From Lichina pygmaea (lineage: Eukaryota; Ascomycota; Lichinomycetes; Lichinales; Lichinaceae), in the NCBI GenBank assembly GCA_963422465.1, contig OY730175.1, positions 2,790,001 through 2,854,000 on the forward strand: a DNA stretch of 64,000 nt. The letters are read 5' to 3'. Made by a program: the position numbers and the translations under genes. The notes beneath the pieces were generated by a model. The model saw only the letters and a list, made by a program, of their open reading frames with translations, did no database searches and was not told where the DNA came from. Positions 21,492 through 30,966 of the stretch are shown here, piece by piece; the stretch's first letter is position 1; each line of letters begins with the position of its first letter.

Positions 21492-22888
21492 GTAGACATT
21501 TCATCTTCAAAGATCTTGAAGGGGTTGACTGACTGCTTTCCCCCTGTGTTTGTTGATCTTGTAGACAGAATTTGCACTTCTGGAGACTCTCCTCTGAGTC
21601 TCTCTGAGCTTCTAGTTGGCTCTGTGGTTTTCCGTCTTTTTCCCCCTGGAAGAGTCTGTATGAAGGGGAAAGTAACTGGAGACTGTGTGACTGGGACAGT
21701 GGTAGCAGTGGAGATCTCATACTTCCCTGGGCGGGAAATCCATGCCTCTCTTGCCTTCTTGACTGCTTCTTGGCGTACTGGGCATGTGCTAGCCCAGGCT
21801 GGGTGAGCTCCTTTGCAGTTGCTGCATTTTGGCTTTAGCAGTTGCTCAGGGATTTGGCAGGTTCTTCTTTCATGCTGGCCTCCACAGGCACCACATACAG
21901 CTTGATTCCTGCACAGGCGAGCTTGGTGTCCATACCCAAAGCACTTGAAGCATTGTGCCACCACTGTGTTAGCCAGAAAAGGCTCTGCCTCATGCAATCT
22001 GTGGCCCAGCACTACTCCACTCTCAATTAGAAGATTGGCCTGTTCCGGGGTGGCCAGATCCAGGTGGAGTGAAGTAACTGGTTTCTTTTGAGCTATAGCC
22101 TTCTTTGACCAGTAGGCTCTTAGAATAGTGATTTGCTTGCTCAGGGATGGGTTGCTGTTCTGGATAGTCTGGCGAGTTTTTTCCAGGTTTTCTGGCTGGA
22201 TGTCTGTGGTTCTGACTCCATGAATCAACACTGGGAATCTCTTGGGTTGGATAGTTGCTTCCTTGGTAAAAATAGCTGATATCCAGGCAGAGTCTTTCTC
22301 CAGAAAACTCTTAGTCTCTTGGGTTTCAGTGTTAATAAGAATGTCCCCTGAGGGAAGTTTTCTCACTGCTCTGACTTGTTTATTATAGGGACTGGGGAGT
22401 CTGTCTTGGAGAGCTTGAAAAAGCTGGATGTGAGTCCTGTTGGCCATATCAGGTGTCTGGTTACCAGGGTGGACAAGAACTTCCTTCAGAATCCTTGGAG
22501 CTAGAGGGATTTGAGCTGGGATATGTTTCTGAACAGCCTGGGCATATGATGGCTTAGATTCTTGCTTGTCTAGCCGCTTGCTAATATTCTCCAGCTCCTG
22601 GAAAATCTTGTTGGTCAGACCAGTGGGGAGAGACTGGGTTTTGGTGGACTGGGCTTCATTAGTACAAGAGTTTTTCTTAATATTCTCCCAGCTTTTCAGT
22701 ACAGATTCTGGGGTAGCTTGAGTCTTGAGCCATGAGTCCAGTAGGTTGTAGTCATTCTGGAGAGCTGGATAGGGGGTAGAAGAACTAGGCTGAGTACCAG
22801 CAGAACTGGGAGCTGGCATTGTTGGAGAAGGTGTTGTTTTTCTGGTAGTGTTCTGGGAGGAGTCCGGTTTCTTCTTTTTGACAGGCAT
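21488..22888 (-). CDS. LINE A1 ORF1: RNA-binding gag-like protein, 466 aa
   Basis: Starts at the ATG of MPVKKKKPDSS, which aligns with the MSKKKPEKE start of LINE B ORF1. The frame is open 14 codons further upstream but without an ATG. The N-terminal third is Ser/Thr/Pro-rich, followed by a region with a likely short coiled coil (FQELENISKRLDKQ). Three zinc knuckles lie at about residues 300-370: CFKCFGYGHQARLC, CGACGGQHERRTC and CSNCKGAHPAWASTC. The C-terminal tail is charged. ORF1 proteins of this clade bind element RNA and form the ribonucleoprotein that carries ORF2 protein. The stop TGA overlaps the ORF2 start by two bases. Confidence 0.92.
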   Translation of the reverse strand: MPVKKKKPDSSQNTTRKTTPSPTMPAPSSAGTQPSSSTPYPALQNDYNLLDSWLKTQATPESVLKSWENIKKNSCTNEAQSTKTQSLPTGLTNKIFQELENISKRLDKQESKPSYAQAVQKHIPAQIPLAPRILKEVLVHPGNQTPDMANRTHIQLFQALQDRLPSPYNKQVRAVRKLPSGDILINTETQETKSFLEKDSAWISAIFTKEATIQPKRFPVLIHGVRTTDIQPENLEKTRQTIQNSNPSLSKQITILRAYWSKKAIAQKKPVTSLHLDLATPEQANLLIESGVVLGHRLHEAEPFLANTVVAQCFKCFGYGHQARLCRNQAVCGACGGQHERRTCQIPEQLLKPKCSNCKGAHPAWASTCPVRQEAVKKAREAWISRPGKYEISTATTVPVTQSPVTFPFIQTLPGGKRRKTTEPTRSSERLRGESPEVQILSTRSTNTGGKQSVNPFKIFEDEMST

Positions 22889-23515
22889 AGGGTAGGTAAC
22901 CTGCACAGTGGGTTGTTCACAAAGGGTCACCTGGTTCCTAGCAGTAATTGCACAATCCTGGGACCACTCCCCAAGACTGTACTTTCCTGGGCAGTCTTTT
23001 CCAACTAGACTAGGGAAATCTGGCTGTATTAACTCAAGCTGGAGACCACACCCCCTGCCTGAGCTTTCCTAGAGTTTTTCAACTCTACCAGCACTAGAGG
23101 CAAGCTCTAAACCATTTCTCTTATCCTGGGAGCCCTGATCTCCTTGATGCTAGATGTTTCTCTTGAGAGAAGTTCAAGCTGTTATCTGTCTGACTGGGAG
23201 TACTTGCTCAATCCTGGGACCACACCCCAAGACTGAGTGTTCCTAGGTAATTGGGACCTGTCCCCAGTCTTTCAGAATCCCACTGGCCACTCTCTGCCTT
23301 GTTATAGATAGTCTGTTGGTTGTTGAAGTTGAAGATCGAAGATTCAGAGATCACAACTTTTGACAAACAAGCTGGGTTACCCAAAGTGATGGGTTTTCAC
23401 CTTAAGGTTTTGGTGGTTCCCAACAGATACTCGCTTGGTTTCCAGAACTTCTGACAAAGTCCGGTGATTATCAGAAGTGATGGTCCTTGAACGTAGTGGT
23501 ACTGGGAAGAGTTCG
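22889..23515 (-). promoter_or_regulatory. LINE A1 5' UTR with conserved hairpins
   Basis: The first 100 nt carry a hairpin, ACTTCTGATA..TGTCAGAAGT (23,447-23,478), followed by a small TGGAAACCA-type hairpin. The same arrangement occurs at the 5' ends of LINE B4 (39,209-39,250) and LINE C1 (8,869-8,910) with different stem sequences. Further down are shared strings GTGAAAACCCATCAC and TTGTCAAAAGTTGTGATC. Full-length LINE transcripts must be started from here, so an internal promoter is expected, but no specific promoter motif is identified. Confidence 0.5.
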
Positions 23516-24162
23516 ATCCTGAGAGTCTACTGGTCTAAGAAGACTATAGCTCAAAAGAAGCCAGTTACCTCTCTCCACCTGGATCTGGCTACCTCTGAAC
23601 AAGCCAATCTTTTGATTGAGAGTGGGCTAGTGCTGGGGTACAGGATGCATGAAGCAGAACCTTTCCTGGCAGACACAGTTATTGCACACTGTTTCAAGTG
23701 CTTTGGCTATAGGCACCAAGCACACTTCTGCAAGAACAAAGCTGTGTGTGGTGCCTGTGGAGGCCAGCATGAAAGGAGAGCCTGCCAAGTTCCTGAACAG
23801 CTTCTCAAGCCAAAATGCTGCAACTGCAGAGGAGCTCACCCAGCCTGGGCCAGTGTCTGTCCAGTATGCCAGGAAGCAGCCAAGAAGGCAAGAGAAGCAT
23901 GGAACACACACCCAGGAAAATATGAGATCCCAACAGCTACTTCTGTTCCAGCTCTACAACCCCCCCCAGTTATGTCTTTCCCTCTCTCTCAGTCTCTACC
24001 AGGAGGGAAAAAATATAAAACAGCTGAGCCAAGCAGAAGCTCAGAGAGACTCAGAGGTACACTCCCAGAAGTGCAAATTCTTTCTTCAAGATCAGCCAAC
24101 TCTGGAGGAAAGCTACCAGCTAACTCCTTCAAGATCTTTGATGCTGAGATGTCTGCATGAAA

Positions 24163-27100
24163 GACACAAAGCTGACACTTCTCCAGTATAATGTGCAAAA
24201 AAGCTAATCAGTCCAAGAGCTACTGCTAGCAACCTCAGCTCTCCAAGAGGTGGACATTATTGCACTTCAAGAGCCCTGGAAAAACCCTCACCTAGAAACA
24301 ACCACTCCAACTGTTTTCTCTTCCTTTCTTCCTCTCTACTGTTCAGAGATTGGCAGAACACTTTTTCTTATTAATAAAAATCTGAAACTCTCTTCTCTTC
24401 ATCCTACCTTCTGGAATAAAGACTTTGTTTCTCTTGAAATCTACTTGGAAAACTCCTCTACTTCTCTTTGGGTACATAATTTCTACTTCACCCCATCAAG
24501 TCAAGAAAACTACACAGAGGTATCAGAAGCTCTTCTCTGTTTACTCCAAAATACTTTACAAGAACAAGGACAACATATTCTTCTCACAGACTTAAATCTC
24601 CACCACCCAGACTGGTCAAAGAAAAGAAGACTGTACTCTGAGACTGCAAACAAGTTTCAAGACCTAATGAAAGATTTAAATCTGGATTTAGCTATTACAC
24701 CTTTCACCCCTACCAGAGCAAGATCTCTTTCTGAAAAACCATGTTCTGCTATTGATCTGTCTTTTATTTCTTCTTCTCTTTCTAACTCTCTGATTTTCTC
24801 CAAAGTGGCTCTTCAGTTCTTTCATGGGTCTGACCACAGACCTGTACTAACCTGCCTGGACCTGGATCCTCCAAGGAAAATCTGGAAACCAGAAAGAAAC
24901 TGGAGAACACTGGACTCAAACCTTGCAAGAGTATAGTGTGAGAAGCTACACCTGCCCTTCCACTTCCAAGACAAATATGAAGTGGATGAGTACTTGGAGT
25001 ATCTTGACAACTTTCTCCAAGAAATAGCAAGCAAATCCACACAGCTCCAGAAGCAATCTGGCCACTCAGTTCCCTGGTGGAATCAAGAGATCCAAAACAA
25101 AGTTAAAGAGGAAAGAAGAGTAAGAAGAAAAATGCAAAAAAGCAAGCAAGTCAACAGGAACTTGAGCAAGCAACTAAGCTCAAGAAAAAGGTAGTCAGAG
25201 ATGGAAAACAGAACACTTTCAGACACCAAATCCATAAGCTGGCCAGCTCTTCAAAGTTCTGGAAGCTTGCAAAGTGAGGAAAGTCCAAAGCCAACAAGAC
25301 TTCTGATCTTTCTTTGGTTCCTGACCTGGAAACACAAGAAGGAATAGCCAAAACCTTTGAGGAAAGACTAAAGCCTTCTCACAGCAGTTCTTTCCAAAAG
25401 CTCTAGTTCCAGAACCAGGCTCAGAAAGCTCCCAGACTATCTCTGAGATACAGCTCTCCCAGGAGGTAACATGTGAAGAAGTGGAGCAAATTCTAGGCAA
25501 GAAGAAATCTTTCACAGCAGGAGGGAGAGATAAGCTGCCAAATAGATTTCTGAGAGCTCTGGGGCCTAGGTTCTGCCAAGCTCTAGCTATTCTGACTTCA
25601 ACATGCTGGAAACTAGAGTACTTCCCTGAAAGATTTAAGAGTGCAAAAACAGTCTGCTTGAGGGAACCTGGCAAGAGAACCTACAATCAAGCTAGAGTCT
25701 GGCACCCTATAGCTCTACTAAACATAACAGGTAAGCTGATGGAAGCTATTGCTGCAGCCAGACTAAGCAAGATAGCAGAAGAAGCTGGACTATTGCCAGA
25801 TATCCAGATGGGCTTTAGGAAAGGAAGATCCACAGAAGCAGCACTTTTCCTTCTAACCTCCCAAGTGGAAAAAGTCTGGAAGGAAGGCATGGTTGCATCC
25901 CTACTCTCACTGGATATCTCAGAAGCCTATGACAGAGTTCTCCCCAAGATACTACAGCAAATTCTGAAAAGAAAAGAAATACCTGCCTGGCTAGCTTTCT
26001 GGATCTACTCCTTCTGTGATAAGCATTTTACCACTCTTGTCTTTGATGATTCTGAGTCTTGTTCTATTCCTATTCATTGTGGAGTTTCTCAAGGTTCTCC
26101 ATTATCCTCTATTCTTTTTCTATTCTACATTTCTGAATTGCATGAGACTGTGCATACTCTCTCTTCTGGTGTATCCGCCCTGGGGTTTGCAGATAATACA
26201 AGTCTGCTTGCTTTTGGTCACTCCTTGAAAAGTAATCTTCTGAAGTTAAAGAACACACACCACAAATGTCTATCCTGGGCTGCAAGACATGGAATAGTCT
26301 TCTCACCTGAGAAATATGAAATACTTCATTTTTCCAGAAGAAGATCAGACAATCTTCAGCTGAAGCTTAGACTGGGGAATGTGATTCTCAAACCAAAAGA
26401 AGAAGTGTGAGTACTTGGAGTGTACCTAGATGCAAAGCTCCACTAGCACAAACACCAGAGGATTATTGTTCAAATAGCACAGAAAGTACTCTCTTCTCTT
26501 TCTAGCACTTCCTATTCTACTTGGGGCTTTCCAGTTCACACATCATGTCTGGTGTACACTGCTATACTGAGATCTTTACTGAGCTATGCAGTGGGGATCT
26601 GGTTTAACCCTCTAAGAAAATCCTCCAATATCTCTTCTCTTATTTCATTTCAAAACAGATTCCTAAGACTTATTGGGGGTGCTTTCAAAGCCACTCCTTC
26701 TTTTCTATTAGAGAGTGAGCTTTTTCTTCTACCTCTAGACCTCTACTTTAAATTTTGCACTGCCTGTTTTCTTTCTTCTATTCAAAACTCCTCTCTCAAA
26801 TACTTTCTTGACAGTATCTTTTCCACTATTTCCAGCTATGTCTCTCTCTTGAAGAAACCTTTAAAGAAATCCTCAACTATCTCTCCTAAGTGGAAATTCA
26901 CTTGGTTAAGTCAAATAACTACTAACCAGGCTAGTTCAAAGAAAGAACTACAAAAGCTCTTTACTAAAGAGTGGGAAGACCAATAGGAAGAGAAGAAAAG
27001 AAGAAGCTATCCAGGCTGGCAGACTTTCTTTCAAAAGCCACACAAAAACAATCTGAAGCTCTACAAAGAGTTACAGAAAGCTGAGGCAAGTCTGCTACTG

Positions 27101-27397
27101 CAAATCAGGACTGGAAGAATTGGTCTGGCAAGTTTTCTTTTCAGAGCTGGAGTTCCTGACTTCTCTACCCTACTATGTGTGTGTGGCCAAGCAGAAGAAA
27201 CTGCAAAACATATCACCTCTTCATGCTCTCTTTATTCAAGACAAAGACAACAAGTCTCTTTTAATCCCCAAGACTTCACCACTATTATTTCAAACCCAGA
27301 GCTACTACAGAAGTTCTTGTACTGGTTTATGTCTTTGAAAAAACTAAACCAGTTTAATCTAGCTTTCAAACTCCACTATTCCCAATCTAATACCTAG
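24163..27397 (+). pseudogene. LINE C2 ORF2 remnant
   Basis: Endonuclease is open from 24,250 to 24,936 (ALQEPWKNPH, GSDHRPV). Reverse transcriptase is open from 25,481 to 26,410 (LDISEAYDRVLP, QGSPLSSILF, GFADNTS in place of FADDT, so one catalytic Asp is changed). The C-terminal region (26,552-27,397) keeps the CxCG..H..C finger but has a stop near 26,985. It is closely related to C1, at about 96-97%. ORF1 of the same copy lies on 17,312-18,069 and 23,516-24,160, split by LINE A1. Confidence 0.88.
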
Positions 27398-27584
27398 ATT
27401 CTCTTCTCTTACCAGAAACTTCAAGATTCCTTTTGGTACATTCCCTAGTCACACCCTGCCTTCAGTTTTTATCCCTTCAAAGGTTTTCTGAAGGAGTTCA
27501 CTATTAGCTAGAAGATCTGCATGGCTGTAAAGCTACTACCAGTGTAAGAATCAAATAAAATAAAATAAAAAAATCTAGTTATGA

Positions 27585-28536
27585 CCTCTTTTCAACTCCA
27601 CAAGGTAAGGGCAATCTGCAAAACAGTGTATCTTGCCACACAAGCACTCTGTCCTGTGGTCCTGGTTCCCACGCTTTGTGGATCTATTTGTACAATCAGT
27701 CGGTGGGATGTCCAGCTTCTCAGATTCCTTTTCAGACAGCACGCCAGGTGGGCTGGCTGCCTGATTTTTGAAATGATGCCGAAAAAGCTCCATGCCCTGC
27801 AGTCTGCGATGTAGGGTCTTCTTGCAGATGCGTACAAAACTTGTTGATCACCTCTCTCAGGGAAGGGTATTCCTTGGCACGATGAAGATGGTGTGTCCAG
27901 TACATGTGGAAGCCAGGATCTGCATCCTGTAGACTTTGTACAAAGTCCTTGACTGCCCTGTTGCCCTGAACATCAGGCAGCCCAAGATCCATGGCGTCTC
28001 TGTACGTAGTCTCCCAGCTATGCAGCCACATCTCAAGGTTCTTGCTCCTTGGCGCCTTCTTCAGATTCTGGTACTTTGCGATGACTGTCTACTCCCATGT
28101 CTTGTCCGTAGGTGCGAATAGCGCCCGTAGCTCAACAAGCACATTGTGCGTACCCTCGCAATTTCAGACGTATGAGACAATAGCTGGTGACAATGATCTG
28201 ATGATCTGTGCCGAGTAAGTAGAGATGGCTGTATGCAAGACCTTGTATTCATCGTATTCCGCCTTGTACTTCTGGTACATGAACTTGTATGCCTCACGCT
28301 CTGTTGCATCAAGATCAATGTACATCTCTGCATCAGCGTTGATTGCTGAGAATGCAGGCTATGCAGGCTTGATCAGCTTTGGACGACTATCCTCAGGGGT
28401 CTCAGGGTTGATGTAGTCCCAAATCAGCTTCCCTTTGGCCACTATCTTAATGACTGTGTACCACGTATCCCAATCCGCGGTGCCTGTCAGAACAGTGGTG
28501 ACCTTCGTCGTTGTCGTCGTCATTGGTTGAGACATC
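27585..28536 (-). pseudogene. Copia gag region
   Basis: The minus strand from the ATG at 28,536 reads a Ty1/copia-type gag with a WDTWYTVIK-like start, a long helical middle and a CLCGKIHCFADC zinc-knuckle-like end near 27,620. It is bounded by LINE C2 at its downstream end. A fossil with several breaks. Confidence 0.8.
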
Positions 28537-28615
28537 TTTGTTGCGTTCCTGGTAGTCCGTAAACACAGTAACAGCTGGTTACTGTGATCCTTCTTAGCGG
28601 GTAGGAAGCAGCTCC

Positions 28616-28626
28616 GGGCTCATAAC
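28616..28626 (-). other. Copia primer-binding site (initiator tRNA-Met anticodon arm)
   Basis: On the element strand GTTATGAGCCC follows the 5' LTR directly. It is complementary to the anticodon stem-loop of initiator tRNA-Met (GGGCUCAUAAC), the half-tRNA priming known from Drosophila copia and fungal relatives. Confidence 0.75.
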
Positions 28627-28916
28627 TGTGAACCGGCACCTGGCCGGGGAATGAGTGTCTTCCTTCTTCTCTCTCTAACTAAGAATCTAGGAGCGACGAC
28701 CAAGAAGGAGAAAACTCTGCACACCGTCACGTGCAGACAAACAATTTAGCTGTCACTCAGGGGGAGGCTGATCTCTGAACCCCTGCAAATCCTCAGGCTA
28801 TCGACTCCCTGTCGAGTCCCAGGTTGACACCAATATACAGTGAGAACTCTCTTCTCTCACGTGAACTTGGCTCTAGCAGCGAGCGAGGACTGGTCTTCTC
28901 ACTCCTCTGGCTGACA
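28627..28916 (-). repeat. Copia 5' LTR
   Basis: 290 bp, TGTCAGCC..GGTTCACA on the minus strand, next to the 5-bp duplication GTTTG at 28,917-28,921. It keeps many CG dinucleotides that are TG or CA in the 3' LTR. Read on the plus strand it carries CTAAC..AATCTAG, a ready-made fungal branch site and 3' splice site. Confidence 0.85.
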
Positions 28917-28921
28917 GTTTG

Positions 28922-29405
28922 TATGATTACAGCAGTCATCGCTGAGTCAGCTTTCTTGGGTGTTCACTGTAGAGGTACGTATAGTTGCACGTGACCATGC
29001 TCCTGATGGCCGGCATCGTCATCTGCCTACCAGAAGATTCTCTGTTGCTTGTGGAGCCCAACCTGACAACGTCGACATGAGATCGACTAGCTCAAAACAA
29101 AGACTGTGACAATTCCAGAGATCTGTCAAGATTATATCTACATTGGTGGAACTTTGAGAGAGCAACAACACACGCATTCCTCTGGGAAGGAGGGAGGGCG
29201 GCGTGGACGTAAGTCACGAGCAACGGGCTCGAAAAAGACCAAACATCCCGGCATAATCTCACAGGCAAATCCGGCTGAGTTCAAGAGGGCAGGAGCAGCG
29301 ACGGTGTCCGGCTTGTGGCGTCGGCCCTACGTCTCACTCGGCGGATAGCCCACGTCAAAGTGGGGGGCGTTGTCGTGGTTGTCGGACGCTCGTGACGGCG
29401 ACAAG
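28922..29405 (+). promoter_or_regulatory. Upstream region and 5' leader of SNF7
   Basis: 484 bp of host-like DNA. CpG content rises sharply from about 29,000. No TATA box is evident. No other gene is seen. The left 30-50 bp may still belong to an older repeat flanking the copia element. Confidence 0.4.
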
Positions 29406-30062
29406 ATGTCAGGGATGCTGTCGTGGATCACCGGGGGCAGCGCGCAACAGCGCAAGGCTGCGCCAAAGGATGCCATCGTTGCCTTGCGAGCGCATCTCGA
29501 CATGTTGCNNNNNNNNNNNNNNNNNNNNNNNNNNNNNNNNNNNNNNNNNNNNNNNNNNNNNNNNNNNNNNNNNNNNNNNNNNNNNNNNNNNNNNNNNNNN
29601 NNNNNNNNNNNNNNNNNNNNNNNNNNNNNNNNNNNNNNNNNNNNNNNNNNNNNNNNNNNNNNNNNNNNNNNNNNNNNNNNNNNNNNNNNNNNNNNNNNNN
29701 NNNNNNNNAGATTGCCCAAGCCATCACGAGCGCGCCCATCGGCGAGCCGATCGACACCGAGGAGCTTGAAGAGGAGCTCGCGAATATCGAACAAGAGGCG
29801 CTGGACGACAAGATGTTGAAAACCGGCTCCGTGCCGATTGGGGATCGGGTCGATCGGCTACCTGCCGCTGCCAACGGCGAACGTAAGTTTCTTTCGGGGG
29901 AGGGCGGGAGGACGTTCCCCTTCGCAACGCGACGCTGAGACGAGATCTGCGCTGACGATGTGTTCCCTAGCAGTGAAGAGCAAGCCGCAGGCATCGAGGC
30001 AGCAGGAAGAGCTCGACGAGGAAGCGGAGTTGGCCAAGCTCCAGGCCGAGATGGCAATGTAG
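29406..30062 (+). CDS. SNF7: ESCRT-III subunit Snf7/Vps32, with assembly gap
   Basis: The N-terminus MSGMLSWITGGSAQQRK.. is the typical Snf7 start with its basic, amphipathic first helix. After the gap the frame reads EPIDTEELEEELANIEQE, then KTGSVPIGDRVDRLPAAANGE, and ends AELAKLQAEMAM, the conserved C-terminus with the Vps4-interacting end. Coding parts are 29,406-29,508, then 200 N (29,509-29,708), then 29,709-29,882, an intron of 88-91 nt, and the last exon to the TAG at 30,060-30,062. The intron has GTAAGT, a CTGAC branch site (29,952-29,956) and a double acceptor TAGCAG. Snf7 polymers drive membrane scission at endosomes (multivesicular bodies) and, in fungi, alkaline-pH signalling. The middle of the protein is hidden by the gap, so intactness cannot be judged. 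Confidence 0.93.
29509..29708. other. Assembly gap of 200 N
   Basis: Exactly 200 N inside SNF7, most likely a placeholder of unknown true size. Most of the helical core of Snf7 (about 110-130 residues in relatives) must lie here, so the real gap is probably longer than 200 bp. Confidence 0.95.
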
Positions 30063-30603
30063 CGAGGTCACGGCCTTTGGCTCGGCTTCCTTCCTGTTTT
30101 TCGGCATCGTTGAACTTTATCTCACGCGTTCCTGCTGCCTGCTTTTCATGTCTTACGGTATCACGGCTCCTTGTTCTAATTTTTCTCTCGCGGCTCTGCC
30201 GTCATTCAAGCATTCGGTGGTTCAATCTTGAGCCTTGGCTTCGGACGAGCCATCGAGTTCTCCCAGTAGAAATATCGATAACAGGCAATGGCAGAGTAGT
30301 CTGTATAATACGTAGCGTACCATGCCACACACCCCAACAAATGCAAACAATGAACGATTTCAGATAGAGGAGCGTGACCCCGACACGCTACCCAACACTC
30401 CTGCTAATGCTGGAAGAGAGCGAATGCTTGATTGTCTCTGGTCCTTCAAAGAACAGATCTAGCTGCTACTTAAGTGCATTGTTACTGACTATCTCTCTTG
30501 CTTCATTCAGCTTCGGGCTCTATCCTTCAGTCAACAGGGCGACTGCTTTTCTCAGCGGGGTGAGCGACGGGGTTGTAGGGGCCTATCTGCCAGCCCTATC
30601 TGT
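30063..30603. other. Region downstream of SNF7, no gene seen
   Basis: Host-like sequence that should contain the 3' UTR and poly(A) site of SNF7. Short open frames here have no recognisable features. The last 11 bases before the LINE (30,604-30,614) are its target duplication. Confidence 0.4.
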
Positions 30604-30614
30604 AGTAGCTGTAT

Positions 30615-30833
30615 GTTTTTTTTGTTTGGTTTTCCTATATTGATAGTAGCTTTACAGTTATGCAGATCTTCTAGCTAAGAGTGAACTTCTTCAGAAAACT
30701 TTAAAGGAATAAAAACTGAAGACAGAGAGTGACCAGAAGATGTAGTAAAAGGAAATCTTGTAGTGTCTAGGGAAGAGAAAGCTTCTAGATATTGTGGTGT
30801 GAATAGTGGAGTTTGAAAGCCAGATTAAACTGG
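30615..30833 (-). mobile_element. LINE A3, 219-bp 5'-truncated relic in host intergenic DNA
   Basis: It matches the 3' UTR and last codons of LINE A1 at about 90%. The duplication AGTAGCTGTAT (30,604-30,614 and 30,834-30,844) is still perfect. It is the only retroelement insertion visible between SNF7 and the coiled-coil gene, and is older than A1 and A2. Confidence 0.88.
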
Positions 30834-30966
30834 AGTAGCTGTATTTTAGAGTGGGTAGTCATGCACTTGAAGTATCGAAACAAGTGTAATATTAAAAGTT
30901 ATAGCCAGAAAGCAGAGGTAGAGTAGGAAAAGTAAAAGTTCACCAAGAGACTGTTATCTTTTACCA

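Larger units (their letters stand above)
18070..23515 (-). mobile_element. LINE A1, full-length Tad1-like non-LTR retrotransposon with two intact ORFs
   Basis: 5,446 bp with a perfect 13-bp target duplication. The 5' UTR is 23,515-22,889, ORF1 22,888-21,488 and ORF2 21,491-18,249. The 3' UTR ends in CAGTGTAAGAATCAAATAAA plus an A-rich tail at 18,070. Both ORFs are uninterrupted, and a truncated copy at 49,637-50,765 is about 99.6% identical. This is the youngest LINE in the nest and is probably competent, or was until very recently. It is much poorer in CpG than the host island. Confidence 0.95.
16811..27571 (+). mobile_element. LINE C2, full-length, split by LINE A1
   Basis: The two parts, 16,811-18,069 and 23,516-27,571, make one LINE C copy of about 5.3 kb. 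The outer duplication AATCTAG(C/T)TATGA (16,798-16,810 and 27,572-27,584) shows insertion into copia gag-pol. The inner duplication ATCCTGAGAGTCT (18,057-18,069 and 23,516-23,528) marks the LINE A1 insertion in ORF1. The 3' end is AGTGTAAGAATCAAATAAAA. Like C1 it is dead, with scattered stops. Confidence 0.92.
2515..28921 (-). mobile_element. Ty1/copia element, swollen by nested LINE insertions
   Basis: Both ends are LTRs of exactly 290 bp (3' LTR 2,520-2,809; 5' LTR 28,627-28,916), flanked by a 5-bp target duplication (GCTTG / GTTTG). Next to the 5' LTR lies a primer-binding site complementary to the initiator-tRNA-Met anticodon arm, and next to the 3' LTR a C-run in plus sense (polypurine tract on the element strand). 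Parts in element order: gag (28,536-27,585), protease region (16,810-16,351), downstream pol fragment (8,568-8,331), Ser/Thr/Pro-coding minisatellite (8,330-8,013 and 3,005-2,835). Everything else is later LINE DNA. The element is shortened and broken, with many breaks. The LTRs differ at about 25 of 290 positions (by eye), so it is fairly old. Confidence 0.85.
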
